52,000 nucleotides of DNA from Sphingopyxis terrae subsp. terrae NBRC 15098 (GTDB lineage: Bacteria; Pseudomonadota; Alphaproteobacteria; Sphingomonadales; Sphingomonadaceae), in assembly GCF_001598815.1 (NCBI RefSeq), contig NZ_BCZQ01000035.1, forward strand, positions 1-52,000. The letters are read 5' to 3'. The notes beneath the pieces are model-generated. The model worked only from the letters and a program-made list of their open reading frames with translations. It ran no database searches and had not been told where the DNA came from. The translations under genes and the position numbers were made by a program. Positions 23,109-32,205 of the stretch are shown here, piece after piece; position 1 is the first letter of the stretch, and the number at the start of each line of letters is the position of its first letter.

Positions 23109-25328
23109 TCACCAGTCGAAGCTCAGCGTTGCGCCATAGGTGCGCGGTGTGTTGAAATAGTCGTTCCCGCCGACGGTCACCACCGTGTAGAGATCGTTGG
23201 TGACATTCTTGACATAGCCCATCAGCGACCAATGTTCGCCGCGTATGCCGGCCGACAGGTCGAGCATCGAATAGCCATCGCTCTTGCGGGTGAGCGACGC
23301 GTCGTCATACCCGCCCGACGCGGTCTGATAGCTGGCGGTCGCCATCAAATTCATCCCACCCCCGACGTCATGGTCATATTGGCCGTTGAGGCTGATGATA
23401 TAATCGCGGGCGCGGGGCGTCGTCTTTCCGGCGAGATCGAGAACCGCACCCGAAGCGATGATCGATGCGCCGTCCTTCCATTTTCCGTGTGCGCCCGAGA
23501 GATTGAACGTGGCCGAGAAGCGACCGCCCGCGACCGGCGCGCGCAGCCCGAGTTCGAGCTCGCCGCCGTAGATATAGTTGGATCCGACATTCTCCAGCGT
23601 GAAGGACGGGTTGGTCGTCGACAGCGTCGTCGTCTGCTGGACGTCGCGCGATTCATTGTAGAACAGCGCGATCTGCCCGCGCAGCGTCGTCGCGCCGATC
23701 CGCCAGCTTCCCTTGGCGCCGACTTCGCCCGAGGTGATGTCCTCCGGGTCATAGGGCGTGCGATCGAAGAAGCCTTGAGCAGGCGACTGGTTGAAACCGC
23801 CGGGACGGTAGCCGGTGGCGACGCGGCCATAGAGGCTGACGCGGTCATCGACGCGGTAATTGACCGCAACGGTCGGCAGGAAACGCTGCCAGCTTCGGCT
23901 GAAGTTCGTCAGCGGGATCGCCTCGTTTGTCGTGGCGTCGAGATCGATCTGCTGAAAGCGGAAATCCTTGTTATCCGTCTGGAACCGCGCCTCGAACGAC
24001 AGGTTCAACCGGTCGGTCAGATCATAGCCGACCAGCCCGTACACCGAGTAGGAATGCAGCTCTTCGCGCGAAAGCTGCAGCCGGAGCTGGCGGCGAAGGG
24101 CGATGACTGTTGATCCGCTTCCGGTGACCGTTCCCGTGCGGTTCGAATAGACTTCAGACACAAAGGTCATTGCGTCGGCCCCGACGAGCCAGCTCAACGG
24201 CCCCGAGCCGCTCGATGCCCAGCGAACCTCGGCGCCGAAGCGATCGAAATCCTCGCCCTGCGCGTCATAGAGTGCCACATTGGGGAGGCGAATCCCCAGA
24301 TAATGGTCGAAATCGGCGCCGGTGCGATCGCCCTTGCGGCCTTTGAAGTTGGCGAGGATCGTCAGCGACGATCCGTCGAATTTGTGGGTGAATTCGCCGA
24401 TGACCTGCGTCTGGTCGATCACGACGCGATCGATCGCGTCGAGCCCGGTGCGCACGAACGGATCGGGGTCGAGCGTCCGGTTGCGGCCGATCGAGGTAAA
24501 GCCGGGCGCCTCCGACCGCGACTGCTCGATCGTCAGATAGGCCGTGCTGTCGGTATCGATGCCGAAGCCCAGCGTACCGCGCATGCCCCAGTCGAGCGTA
24601 TTGTCGATTACGCGGCCGGTCACCTGGTCGCGATAGAAGCCGCCCGATTGATCGGCGTAATAGCCGCCGATGCGGAGCGCGACGGTCTGGCCGAGTGGGA
24701 CGTTGATGGTGCCGGTCAGGTCGAGATTGTCGACGTTGTTGTAACCGGCCTTGCCTTTGGCCCCGAAGTCGAGATCGGGGCGTTTGCTGATGACATTCAC
24801 CGCTCCGCCGACCGAATTGCGTCCGTAAAGTGCGCCCTGCGGGCCGCGATAGACCTCGACGCGGTCGACATCGTAAAAATCGATCCGCCCGAAGCTGCGT
24901 CCCCCGAACCCGCCCCCGGCAACGAAGATACCGTCGCGATAAATGCCGGTGGTGGATTCGGAAAAGCCCAGGCGGCCGCCGCCCTGTCCGCGCAGCGCGA
25001 CATCGTTGAGATAGGCTGGTCCCGATCCGATGAGAATCGCGCCCGGTGTTTGGCGGGTATAGTCGGCGATATCCTTGATCGCGAGCCGGTCGAGCTGGTC
25101 GCCGGTCATGACCCCGACCGAAGCGGGAACGTCGGTGATGCTTTCTTCGCGGCGTCGCGCGACGACCTTGATTTCGTCGCCATCCACTGCCGTGGCGGCG
25201 GTTTCGGCCGGCAATTCCGGTGTCACCGTCTGCGCCGAGGCCCAGGATGCCGACAAAGCCCAAACAAGCGCCGGAACGGCTGCGCCGCGACGCAGCAACG
25301 ACGCGAAACGGGTATCCCCCTTCTGCAT
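23109..25328 (-). CDS. TonB-dependent outer-membrane receptor
   Basis: The 739-residue protein starts at 25328 with a signal peptide (...VWALSASWASAQ). The TonB-box-like segment IKVVARRREESITDVPASV is followed by the plug (about 70-175: DRVEVYRGPQGALYGRNSVG, GGAVNVISKRP) and a 22-strand barrel that ends in Trp (LSFDW). It resembles the catabolic TonB receptors abundant in sphingomonads, not a classic siderophore receptor; the substrate is unknown. It is the first gene of the six-gene operon and is divergent from a TetR regulator across a gap with an operator-like palindrome. Confidence 0.9.
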   Translation of the reverse strand: MQKGDTRFASLLRRGAAVPALVWALSASWASAQTVTPELPAETAATAVDGDEIKVVARRREESITDVPASVGVMTGDQLDRLAIKDIADYTRQTPGAILIGSGPAYLNDVALRGQGGGRLGFSESTTGIYRDGIFVAGGGFGGRSFGRIDFYDVDRVEVYRGPQGALYGRNSVGGAVNVISKRPDLDFGAKGKAGYNNVDNLDLTGTINVPLGQTVALRIGGYYADQSGGFYRDQVTGRVIDNTLDWGMRGTLGFGIDTDSTAYLTIEQSRSEAPGFTSIGRNRTLDPDPFVRTGLDAIDRVVIDQTQVIGEFTHKFDGSSLTILANFKGRKGDRTGADFDHYLGIRLPNVALYDAQGEDFDRFGAEVRWASSGSGPLSWLVGADAMTFVSEVYSNRTGTVTGSGSTVIALRRQLRLQLSREELHSYSVYGLVGYDLTDRLNLSFEARFQTDNKDFRFQQIDLDATTNEAIPLTNFSRSWQRFLPTVAVNYRVDDRVSLYGRVATGYRPGGFNQSPAQGFFDRTPYDPEDITSGEVGAKGSWRIGATTLRGQIALFYNESRDVQQTTTLSTTNPSFTLENVGSNYIYGGELELGLRAPVAGGRFSATFNLSGAHGKWKDGASIIASGAVLDLAGKTTPRARDYIISLNGQYDHDVGGGMNLMATASYQTASGGYDDASLTRKSDGYSMLDLSAGIRGEHWSLMGYVKNVTNDLYTVVTVGGNDYFNTPRTYGATLSFDW

Positions 25329-25372
25329 TTCACTCTCCCTACTATCCGCGGGTGTCGTCGATGTCCCGCATG

Positions 25373-25390
25373 TGTTACTGGCGCGTAACA
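25373..25390. promoter_or_regulatory. Candidate TetR operator
   Basis: TGTTAC and GTAACA form perfect 6-bp inverted arms around TGGCGC. The site lies 45 bases upstream of the TonB receptor and about 105 bases upstream of the tetR start, where one dimer could control both directions. Confidence 0.55.
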
Positions 25391-25494
25391 TTCAGTCACG
25401 CAGTTGTAAACACCCTTGCCACATCGGCTCGAAAATCCGATGGGTGCGGAATGAAAGCAGAGAGGATTTCCCGTTCGCGTCCGGTCGTGCGCCC

Positions 25495-26094
25495 GTGACG
25501 CAAACCTATAACGAGATGATGAGCGCGCATCGCGAGCGGCGGCGCGAACAGCTGCTGATCGCCGCGGCGGCCGAACTCAACGAACGGGGCATCCGGCAGG
25601 TGACGATGGATCAGGTCGCGCAGCGCGCGGGCGTGTCGAAGGTGATTCTCTATCGATATTTCAAATCGAAGGACAATCTGGTGCACGCGGTGCTCGAGGA
25701 AATCGTCGATGCGCTGCTGACCGCCGACATGATCGAAACCGACTGGTGGACCGGGCGCCTCCGCCACACGCTGAAGGTCGCCCGCGAACATGGATCGGCC
25801 ATGCAACTCCTCGTGCGCCACGCGTCGCATGATCCCGAATTCGGCGTGCATTTCGATCGGCTGTCTCAGGCGCTGGCGATCCGCATCGAGCAGCGTCAGG
25901 CGGACATTTTAGGTCCGCAGAGCGAGGGGCCGGGCGATATTCATATCCTGTCGCAAACGATCACCGCATTTCTGCTCGATGCCTATGTTCGCTGGATCGA
26001 CGTGACCGATCCCGAGCGTGACGAGGAATTTCTTCCGTGGATTACGCAGTCGGTCCGCGCGATGATCTATTATTGGCGCGGACTGGAGCCTTGA
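25495..26094 (+). CDS. TetR-family transcriptional regulator
   Basis: A protein of about 199 residues with a helix-turn-helix at about 18-64 (LLIAAAAELNERGIRQVTMD, QVAQRAGVSKVILYRYFKSK) and an all-helical ligand domain ending WITQSVRAMIYYWRGL. The start is uncertain: GTG 25495, ATG 25516 and ATG 25519 are all in frame and none has a strong ribosome site. It is divergent from the TonB-receptor operon and is the likely repressor of it, induced by the substrate or an intermediate. Confidence 0.9.
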   Translation: MTQTYNEMMSAHRERRREQLLIAAAAELNERGIRQVTMDQVAQRAGVSKVILYRYFKSKDNLVHAVLEEIVDALLTADMIETDWWTGRLRHTLKVAREHGSAMQLLVRHASHDPEFGVHFDRLSQALAIRIEQRQADILGPQSEGPGDIHILSQTITAFLLDAYVRWIDVTDPERDEEFLPWITQSVRAMIYYWRGLEP

Positions 26095-26304
26095 AGCGTC
26101 GACGTGCCAGGTGGCGACGCGTTGCGCCGTTGTGATTGAAATCGAACTTTCGGCCGAGCCGAGCAGGCGGCGCCGAGGCGTCATCGAGAGCGGCTGGGAG
26201 TCGAGTCCTTGGGTTCGCAATGTATACGCCAAATTCAAAGGGTAGGCGGCCAACTGTAACGCGATGCTGCTAAAGGCATCCCAGACAGGACTCAATCAAG
26301 CGCT

Positions 26305-26326
26305 CAAGCAAACGGCTTTTCAGCCG
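26305..26326 (-). terminator. Terminator downstream of the tRNA-Thr gene
   Basis: On the minus strand CGGCT-GAAA-AGCCG (26313-26326) is followed by TTTGCTTG. It lies 30 bases after the tRNA 3' end. The stretch from the TetR stop to here (26095-26304) shows no gene. Confidence 0.5.
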
Positions 26327-26355
26327 CATGTGTCGGGGTTGCCCAGGAAAGATAG

Positions 26356-26430
26356 TGGTGCCGCTTGGTGACTCGAACCTGTGACCCCATCATTACGAAT
26401 GATGTGCTCTACCAACTGAGCTAAAGCGGC
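26356..26430 (-). tRNA. tRNA-Thr (anticodon CGT) with disrupted T-stem
   Basis: On the minus strand the acceptor stem GCCGCTT/AAGCGGC pairs perfectly, the D-arm is GCTC-AGTTGGTA-GAGC, the anticodon arm is CATCA-TTCGTAA-TGATG (anticodon CGT), and CCA is encoded. The T-loop TTCGAGT is preceded by ACAGG, which should pair with CCTGT, but the sequence there reads CACC: only the G53-C61 pair remains and the molecule is one base short (75 with CCA). A tRNA-Thr(TGT) elsewhere could read ACG codons, so loss would be tolerated. Functionality is doubtful. Confidence 0.8.
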
Positions 26431-26730
26431 AACGATGGGCGCCTCTATCAGCGTGCTGTGGCGAAGACAAGCGTCCTTGCGAAGAAACTGTTTCCGGCGA
26501 TTCCGCGCACCTGTGGGTGCGCTGTGTACGATCATAACGGCTATTTCTGTCCGGCCGCCGCATCAATGCGGAACGATACGGCCTTCCAGCAATGTCGGAG
26601 CGCTGACCACGCGGCGACGCGGGTGGGATGGCCGGCGTCCGACCTATGTCTTTCTAAAAATGACATCTTCGGGCGCGGGCGGTCGTGCCACCGGCGGCGG
26701 CGGGTGATCGGCGCAACAAGTGTCGCTCGC

Positions 26731-26753
26731 GATATGGCCATTTTGGAATAGTG
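26731..26753 (+). promoter_or_regulatory. Shared element A, copy 1 (TonB receptor promoter)
   Basis: The 23 bases beginning GATATGGCCATTTTG match 39666-39688 in the LysR/ACMSD gap at 20 positions, in the same orientation. Such a match in two promoter gaps 13 kb apart is far more than chance; it is probably the binding site of the LysR regulator encoded at 38649-39638. Confidence 0.6.
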
Positions 26754-26773
26754 ATGCGTGCATAATCTATTAT

Positions 26774-26793
26774 ATCGATATATTGTGGCGACC
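26774..26793 (+). promoter_or_regulatory. Shared element B, copy 1 (TonB receptor promoter)
   Basis: ATCGATATAT-TG-TGGCGACC matches ATCGATATAT-CA-TGGCGGCC at 32894-32913 in 17 of 20 positions. It lies 20 bases downstream of element A and 84 bases before the receptor start. Confidence 0.5.
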
Positions 26794-26877
26794 TATCCAT
26801 ACCCGGCGATCAACAAGGCCAGTGTCGACAGTGCCGCATTTGAAGGCAAAGGCGCATGGCTGCTCGGGAGGTAGAAA

Positions 26878-29259
26878 ATGGGATCTAGGGGGAATCTGCG
26901 CTGGGCGCTTCTGGCAACCGCGGCGGCACAATTGACGCCGGCGACGGCATTTGCGCAATCGGCACCCGACGAGGCTGCGGCCGCGGCACCGGGCGACGAG
27001 ATCGTGGTGACGGCGCGCAAGCGCGAGGAGAGCCTGCAGGATGTGCCGATCTCGGTTCAGGCGTTCAGCAGCGCGGCGCTCGAACGCGCCGGAATCAAGG
27101 ATTTCTCCGAAGTCGCCTACCGCGTTCCAGGCCTGAAGCTCAGCGCCGAGCGGGCGGTCGACACCGAACTCTTCATTCGCGGCATCGGCTCCGATATTCA
27201 GGGTGCGGGCGCCGATGCGGCGGTCGGCATCTTCGTCGACGGCGCCTATCTGTCGCGCGGCACGGGATCGCTGCTCGACCTCTATGACCTTGAACGCGTC
27301 GAGGTGCTGAAGGGACCGCAGGCGTTGCGCTTCGGCAAGAGCGTCGTCGGCGGCCTGATCAACTATGTGACCAAGAAGCCCGGCGATACGTTCGAAGGAC
27401 GGTTCGAGGCGACCTATGGCAATTACAACCGCCTCGACGTCGCCGGATCGGTGCGCGGGCCGGTGTCCGACACGTTGAGCCTGGGTCTTGTCGCCAGTTC
27501 GCGCAGCCATGACGGTTATGCGAAGAATCTGCGCGGCGGCGACGAGGAAGACCAGAATATGCAGTCGGTGCGTGCCCAGCTTCGCTGGCGACCGATGCCA
27601 TCGCTCGACGTCAATCTGGCTGCCGACTACACCCGCCACCGCGACGGGGCGCGCTGGGTCGATATCCTCATTCCGGGCGACAGCGAGGAAGTGACCTATC
27701 TCGGCTATTATGCGCCGACGATCGATAGCCTGCCGGGCTTCGTGCTGCCGAACCGCAACGCGCCCTTCAAGAGCGCCGATCCGCGGTCGGGAAATCATAA
27801 TTTCACGGGTTTCCAGAACAGCGACATGTACGGGGTCAGCGGTACGATCGACTGGCAGGCCGGCGGCGGGCTCAGCGTCACGTCGCAGACCGTCTATCGC
27901 GACAGCTCGCTGACGGCGCGCGAGGACGGGTCGGGGATGCTTTTCAACTTCCCGATCGATCCCGCGACCAATGCGCCCGACATCACCTCGGCGATGGTCG
28001 CCGGGCTCGACACTTATCTCGCCACCGTTCCCGACAGCTATTTCGACAGTGGCAAGGGCGAGGATGTGACGCAATTCTCGCAGGAACTGCGCCTGCGCTG
28101 GGATAACGGCGGCCCGCTCCGTATCGAAGGTGGCGCCTATTATCTGCACGAGAATATCCGCCGCGCCGAGGATGTGAACTTCCTCTTCCCCGACTATCAG
28201 GCGATCGAGGAATTCGCCTTCGCCATGGCCTATGGCGGCACCCCCGCGACGCCGTCACCGGGATCGAACCACACCGTCACCACCTCGCGCAACGACAATG
28301 TCGGCGTCTTCGGCGAGCTCAGCTACAGCATCACCGACAAGCTGACTTTCGAGGCCGGACTGCGCTATGCCTATGACCACAAGCGCTATTCGAACAACCG
28401 CTCCGGCGTGTCGTTCGAGGGTGAGGCCGTCAATTTCGTGGTCGGCGAAACGCGCAGCTGGGATGCATGGTTGCCGAGTGCGACGCTGCGTTTCGAACCG
28501 AGCAACGATGTCACGCTCTACGCCCGCTATGCCAAGGGCTACAAGCCCGGCGGCTGGACCGGCGAGGATGCGAACACGCCCGCCGAGGCGCTGGTGTCAT
28601 TCGACCCCGAAACCGCCAACAGCTTCGAGGTCGGCGCAAAGCTCGCGCTCGCCAATCGGCGCCTGTTCGTCAATGCGGCGGCCTATTATACCAACTATGA
28701 CAATCTGCAGACCAACCAGTTCCTGTCGCCGGGGCCGGGAATGCCGCCTGACAATTTCGTCTTCAATGCGAAGAACGGTACGCGCGCCTATGGCCTGGAA
28801 CTCGATTTCCAGGCGCGCATCACCGACGCCTTCACCCTGTCGGGCAATTATGCCTATTCGCGCTGCAACTTCACCGGCGAACTGATCATCGACGACGAGG
28901 GAACCGATCTCGACGGCAACACCTGCCGCCGCACGCCCAAACATGCCTTCAATGTCGCCGCCAACCTCGACCAGCCGATCGCCGATAATCTGGTGCTCGT
29001 TCTGGGTAGCGATTTCCAATATACCGGCGCGAATTTCTTCGACAATCCGAACACGCCAATCCTGAAGTTCGACTCCGAAATCCTGCTCAATGCACGGATC
29101 GGTCTGCGCGATGCCGACGACAAATGGGAAGTGACGGCGTGGGCGAAAAATCTCACGAACGAGCTCAACTTCACCAGCAAGCTCGAACTGTTCGGAACCA
29201 TCTATTCGACCTACATCCCGCCGCGCACCTACGGCGTGACCGCGCGGTTCCGCTTCTAG
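26878..29259 (+). CDS. TonB-dependent outer-membrane receptor
   Basis: The 793-residue protein has a signal peptide ending in TAFAQ, the TonB-box-like IVVTARKREESLQDVPISV, a plug domain (about 45-170: IRGIGSDIQGAGADAAVGIF, RVEVLKGPQALRFGKS, GGLINYVTKKP) and a barrel that ends in Phe (ARFRF). It imports an unknown substrate across the outer membrane by energy from TonB-ExbBD. It is the first gene of a cluster of secreted and catabolic proteins on the same strand; two DNA elements upstream are shared with the other promoters of the cluster, which points to common control. Confidence 0.9.
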   Translation: MGSRGNLRWALLATAAAQLTPATAFAQSAPDEAAAAAPGDEIVVTARKREESLQDVPISVQAFSSAALERAGIKDFSEVAYRVPGLKLSAERAVDTELFIRGIGSDIQGAGADAAVGIFVDGAYLSRGTGSLLDLYDLERVEVLKGPQALRFGKSVVGGLINYVTKKPGDTFEGRFEATYGNYNRLDVAGSVRGPVSDTLSLGLVASSRSHDGYAKNLRGGDEEDQNMQSVRAQLRWRPMPSLDVNLAADYTRHRDGARWVDILIPGDSEEVTYLGYYAPTIDSLPGFVLPNRNAPFKSADPRSGNHNFTGFQNSDMYGVSGTIDWQAGGGLSVTSQTVYRDSSLTAREDGSGMLFNFPIDPATNAPDITSAMVAGLDTYLATVPDSYFDSGKGEDVTQFSQELRLRWDNGGPLRIEGGAYYLHENIRRAEDVNFLFPDYQAIEEFAFAMAYGGTPATPSPGSNHTVTTSRNDNVGVFGELSYSITDKLTFEAGLRYAYDHKRYSNNRSGVSFEGEAVNFVVGETRSWDAWLPSATLRFEPSNDVTLYARYAKGYKPGGWTGEDANTPAEALVSFDPETANSFEVGAKLALANRRLFVNAAAYYTNYDNLQTNQFLSPGPGMPPDNFVFNAKNGTRAYGLELDFQARITDAFTLSGNYAYSRCNFTGELIIDDEGTDLDGNTCRRTPKHAFNVAANLDQPIADNLVLVLGSDFQYTGANFFDNPNTPILKFDSEILLNARIGLRDADDKWEVTAWAKNLTNELNFTSKLELFGTIYSTYIPPRTYGVTARFRF

Positions 29260-29281
29260 GGTCGATGAGGACAACAACGAT

Positions 29282-29364
29282 CGTCATTGCGAGCGAAGCG
29301 AAGCAATCCAGAGCGGTTTACGCCTACTCTGGATTGCCGCGTCGCTTCGCTCCTCGCAATGACG
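29282..29364. repeat. REP-type long inverted repeat
   Basis: CGTCATTGCGAGCGAAGCGA... at 29282-29313 is mirrored by ...TCGCTTCGCTCCTCGCAATG... at 29327-29364, with a few unpaired bases and a short loop. It belongs to a repeat class widespread in sphingomonads and can act as a processing or attenuation hairpin between the receptor and the next gene. Confidence 0.75.
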
Positions 29365-29393
29365 CTGTGATGCAATGAGAGGGAGGAATCGTA

Positions 29394-31148
29394 ATGAAGC
29401 GCGGTATCAAGATCATGGCGGGGACCAGTCTGGCAGTCGCCGCTCTGCTCAGCGCGACCGCGCCTATGGCGGCGGATTGGAGCGGCAGTCATGCCGACGC
29501 GCCGATCGACGTTCGCGATCCCTGGCTGAAAGCCTGGATCGCGGCGACGCCCGACAATCCTCCCAAGGGTCCGGTGCCGGGCGTCGATTATGGCATGAAT
29601 CCCGATGGCAGCTTCCGGCATCCGGTCGCGACCCGATTGACCAACGATCCGCCGTCATTTCCGGGGCAGCTCGATCATTGGGACCAGAACAGCTATGCCA
29701 AGAATGTGAAGGTTATCGCCTTCTATCCAACGGTAACGTCGCCCTGGCATGCGTGGGCGAACGTTGTCGATTTTTCCGGCCGCCGCTATCTTTACACCCA
29801 CGACCGCGACTATCTGCGCATCCTTGACGTCACCGATCCGCGCAAGGCGAAGATCATCTGGTCGAAGGGCGGCGTATGGAGCGCGAAGGGGTCGAGCGAG
29901 GATTGGGATCCGTCGGCGGTCACCGATTATTTCGGCGGCGTCACAGTTGCTTGGAGCAAGAAGCTGCAACGCAATGTCCTGGTCGCCTCTTACGAGATCG
30001 GCCGTTTCGGCCTGATGGAGGACAAGCGCCGCGAGCCCGACAAGGTCGCTGCGCAGCGGCACTATAATTCGCTCAAGGGTTTCAAGGTCTTCGTTATGAA
30101 CGGCCCGACACCCGACAAATGGGACCTGATCGCGACGCGCACCACCGACTACAAGCATCCCGATGCGCCGGTGGGCGAACAGCAGGGATCGGGCGCGCTC
30201 GACGCGGCGACCTGGTTCGGGGGCAAGTATATGCTACTCTCGTCGGCGCCCGACGACAGCTATTCACTCACCGAATATCCCGACTATCTCTATTCGCCCG
30301 GCTATCAGGTCTGGGACATGGAGGATCCCGCCGATCCGAAGTTCGTTTCGCAGATCACTGTCCCCGGCCAGCGCCTCGGCGATCCCGAAAGCGAAGCGGC
30401 GTACCGCGCCAATCCGCGCGCGGGCAACCGGACGAGCTGGATGGGTTCGCGCTATCCGATCGTGACGTCGAAGCCGGTCGAGGCGGGTGGCAAGATCGGC
30501 TTCGGCGGCATGGGCGGCCTCGGCTTCTACAGCTTCGACCTCAGCGACCCGGCGAACCCGAAGACGCTCGGCCATCTGTCGGTGCCGCCGAGCTATGCGG
30601 GGACCGAGTTCGACAATGTCGATGTCAGCCAATATGACCGCACCGGCTTCGTTTTTTCCAACGGCTATCCGATGAACGAAAGCTGTTACGAGCCGTTCAA
30701 GCCGATCTATTCGATCGACGTGCGCGATCCCGCGCATCCGAAGGTCGCGGCGACTTTCCCGCGCCCGACGCCGCCGCCCGAGGCTTCCTTCACCGATTTC
30801 TGCCAGCGGCGCGGCAGCTTCGGACCGAAACGGTCGGGCGGGCTGACCCAGCCCCAGCGCGGCCGGCAGGGCCTTGCCATCTATGCCTTTTACAACGCCG
30901 GCATCCAGATTTTCGACGTCAAGGATCCGGCAAAGCCGGCGATCGCGGGCTATTTCGTTCCGCGCTTCGCCAACGAAAAGGAAATGCCAGACTATACGTT
31001 CGGCAATTCGACGTTCGCGGTCTACACCGAATATGACCGCAACATCATCTGGGCCTTTTCGGTGAACGGCGTCTACGCGCTGTCGAGCCCGCTGCTCGGC
31101 AAGCCGAACCTCGGTGCGCCAAAGAATATCTGGCCCGAGCGGAAATAG
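29394..31148 (+). CDS. Secreted LVIVD-repeat protein
   Basis: The 584-residue protein has a signal peptide (MKRGIKIMAGTSLAVAALLS ... MAA) and repeated propeller strands of the LVIVD type, in which a strand such as LRILDVTDP, YQVWDMEDPADPKFV, FYSFDLSDPANPKTL, IYSIDVRDPAHPKVA or IQIFDVKDPAKPAIA precedes a D-P-x-x-P turn. At least five such repeats are visible. Two Cys (SCYEPF, DFCQRR) may form a disulfide. The propeller is probably periplasmic or surface-bound; no catalytic function can be assigned. It follows the TonB receptor and may be a binding partner for its substrate. Confidence 0.8.
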   Translation: MKRGIKIMAGTSLAVAALLSATAPMAADWSGSHADAPIDVRDPWLKAWIAATPDNPPKGPVPGVDYGMNPDGSFRHPVATRLTNDPPSFPGQLDHWDQNSYAKNVKVIAFYPTVTSPWHAWANVVDFSGRRYLYTHDRDYLRILDVTDPRKAKIIWSKGGVWSAKGSSEDWDPSAVTDYFGGVTVAWSKKLQRNVLVASYEIGRFGLMEDKRREPDKVAAQRHYNSLKGFKVFVMNGPTPDKWDLIATRTTDYKHPDAPVGEQQGSGALDAATWFGGKYMLLSSAPDDSYSLTEYPDYLYSPGYQVWDMEDPADPKFVSQITVPGQRLGDPESEAAYRANPRAGNRTSWMGSRYPIVTSKPVEAGGKIGFGGMGGLGFYSFDLSDPANPKTLGHLSVPPSYAGTEFDNVDVSQYDRTGFVFSNGYPMNESCYEPFKPIYSIDVRDPAHPKVAATFPRPTPPPEASFTDFCQRRGSFGPKRSGGLTQPQRGRQGLAIYAFYNAGIQIFDVKDPAKPAIAGYFVPRFANEKEMPDYTFGNSTFAVYTEYDRNIIWAFSVNGVYALSSPLLGKPNLGAPKNIWPERK

Positions 31149-31157
31149 AAAGTTGTT

Positions 31158-31235
31158 CGTCACTCCGGCGAAGGCCGGGGTCTCGCCGCGGCGGTGAGGC
31201 GCGAGGTCGGGATACCGGCCTTCGCCGGGATGACG
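31158..31235. repeat. REP-type inverted repeat
   Basis: CGTCACTCCGGCGAAGGCCG at the left is mirrored by CGGCCTTCGCCGGGATGACG at the right, with an inner GC-rich loop. A second REP class, between the LVIVD gene and the lipoprotein gene. Confidence 0.75.
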
Positions 31236-31262
31236 GAAGAAATGTTTTAGAAGGACAAACCG

Positions 31263-32186
31263 ATGCGCACAGCCACGATGGGCCTGGCGGGGGCCTTGCT
31301 CCTTGCCGGATGCTCGAACACGCCCGGTAAACAGGCGCCGCAGGCTCCCGCCGAACCCGCGGGCGACAATATCCTGCATATCAGTTGGGGCGGCATCGCC
31401 GAAGCCGACGGGAATGAGGCGAAGCGCCACTGGTCGACCTGGGCGATCAACCTTGTCGACGGTGGGCCTGCCTATGGCTGGCTGTCGGACAAGGGCATCA
31501 CGCTGCCGCACGCGCTGAATTTCGAGCTGGCTGGCACCGGAAAGATCGATTCCGTCGCGCTCGACAACCGGTTCGAGCCGGTGGTGCGTGAGGATGGATC
31601 GATGTCGCAGACCGCCGAAGGGTCGCCGGTCCGGCGCTTCGCGCTGCTCGGCTCGAACAAGGGGCCGGAGGGACCCTATGAAAAGCTGGTCGAGGGGGAA
31701 GCGAAAGCGGACGCGCGAACCGTCGTGAAACTGCCGACGGCCGCATCGGCACGCTGGCTCCGACTGCGCATCGACAGCAATTGGAAGGGCCGCGGGCCGA
31801 CGCGGCTTTCCGATCTTGCCGTGCTCGGCACGCTCGATCGCCGCGGTGACGCGGCGGTTGCCGATGCCGATGCGAGCGGCGTCTATTCGCACGAATATGG
31901 CCCGATCCTGTTGCGGCAGCAGGGCAATGAGATATTCGGTTGCTACAACGACGGGCTCGGCACGCTGCGCGGGACGGTATTCGGGCGCATCATGCGGCTT
32001 GCCTGGTATTCGAAGGAAGAGGGCAGCATCGGCGCGGCGACGCTGGTCGCGGCGAACGGCAAGCTCTATGGCTTCTGGTATCGCCCCGAAGACAAGATGG
32101 GCAGCCCGTGGAATGCGGTGAGGGAAAGCGGCCTTGCGGGCGCCGACCTCGGCAAGTGTCGCGCGGCGCTCTATCCGTCTTCCTGA
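31263..32186 (+). CDS. Lipoprotein with F5/8-type-C-like carbohydrate-binding fold
   Basis: The 307-residue protein has a lipobox (LLLAGCSN, Cys17), so it should be anchored to a membrane by lipid. The middle part (about 85-190) resembles a discoidin/F5_F8 domain: [32 protein letters not shown] and [20 protein letters not shown] with LSDLAVLG. The rest ([20 protein letters not shown], then [20 protein letters not shown]) is beta-rich without a recognised family. It probably holds or presents a substrate at the cell surface together with the preceding two genes. Confidence 0.7.
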   Translation: MRTATMGLAGALLLAGCSNTPGKQAPQAPAEPAGDNILHISWGGIAEADGNEAKRHWSTWAINLVDGGPAYGWLSDKGITLPHALNFELAGTGKIDSVALDNRFEPVVREDGSMSQTAEGSPVRRFALLGSNKGPEGPYEKLVEGEAKADARTVVKLPTAASARWLRLRIDSNWKGRGPTRLSDLAVLGTLDRRGDAAVADADASGVYSHEYGPILLRQQGNEIFGCYNDGLGTLRGTVFGRIMRLAWYSKEEGSIGAATLVAANGKLYGFWYRPEDKMGSPWNAVRESGLAGADLGKCRAALYPSS

Positions 32187-32205
32187 TATCGAGGACGCCC
32201 TTTTC

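Larger units (their letters stand above)
26431..26877. other. Long leader/promoter region before the TonB receptor
   Basis: No supportable gene in 447 bases. The half next to the receptor is AT-rich around 26730-26790 and contains two elements that recur elsewhere in the window (26731-26753 and 26774-26793). A GGGAGG ribosome site lies just before the ATG at 26878. The half next to the tRNA probably holds the tRNA promoter. Confidence 0.6.

Noticed and set aside
26435..26751. Short plus-strand frames between the tRNA and the TonB receptor
   Set aside because: No ribosome site and low-complexity Arg-rich products; the region holds regulatory elements instead.
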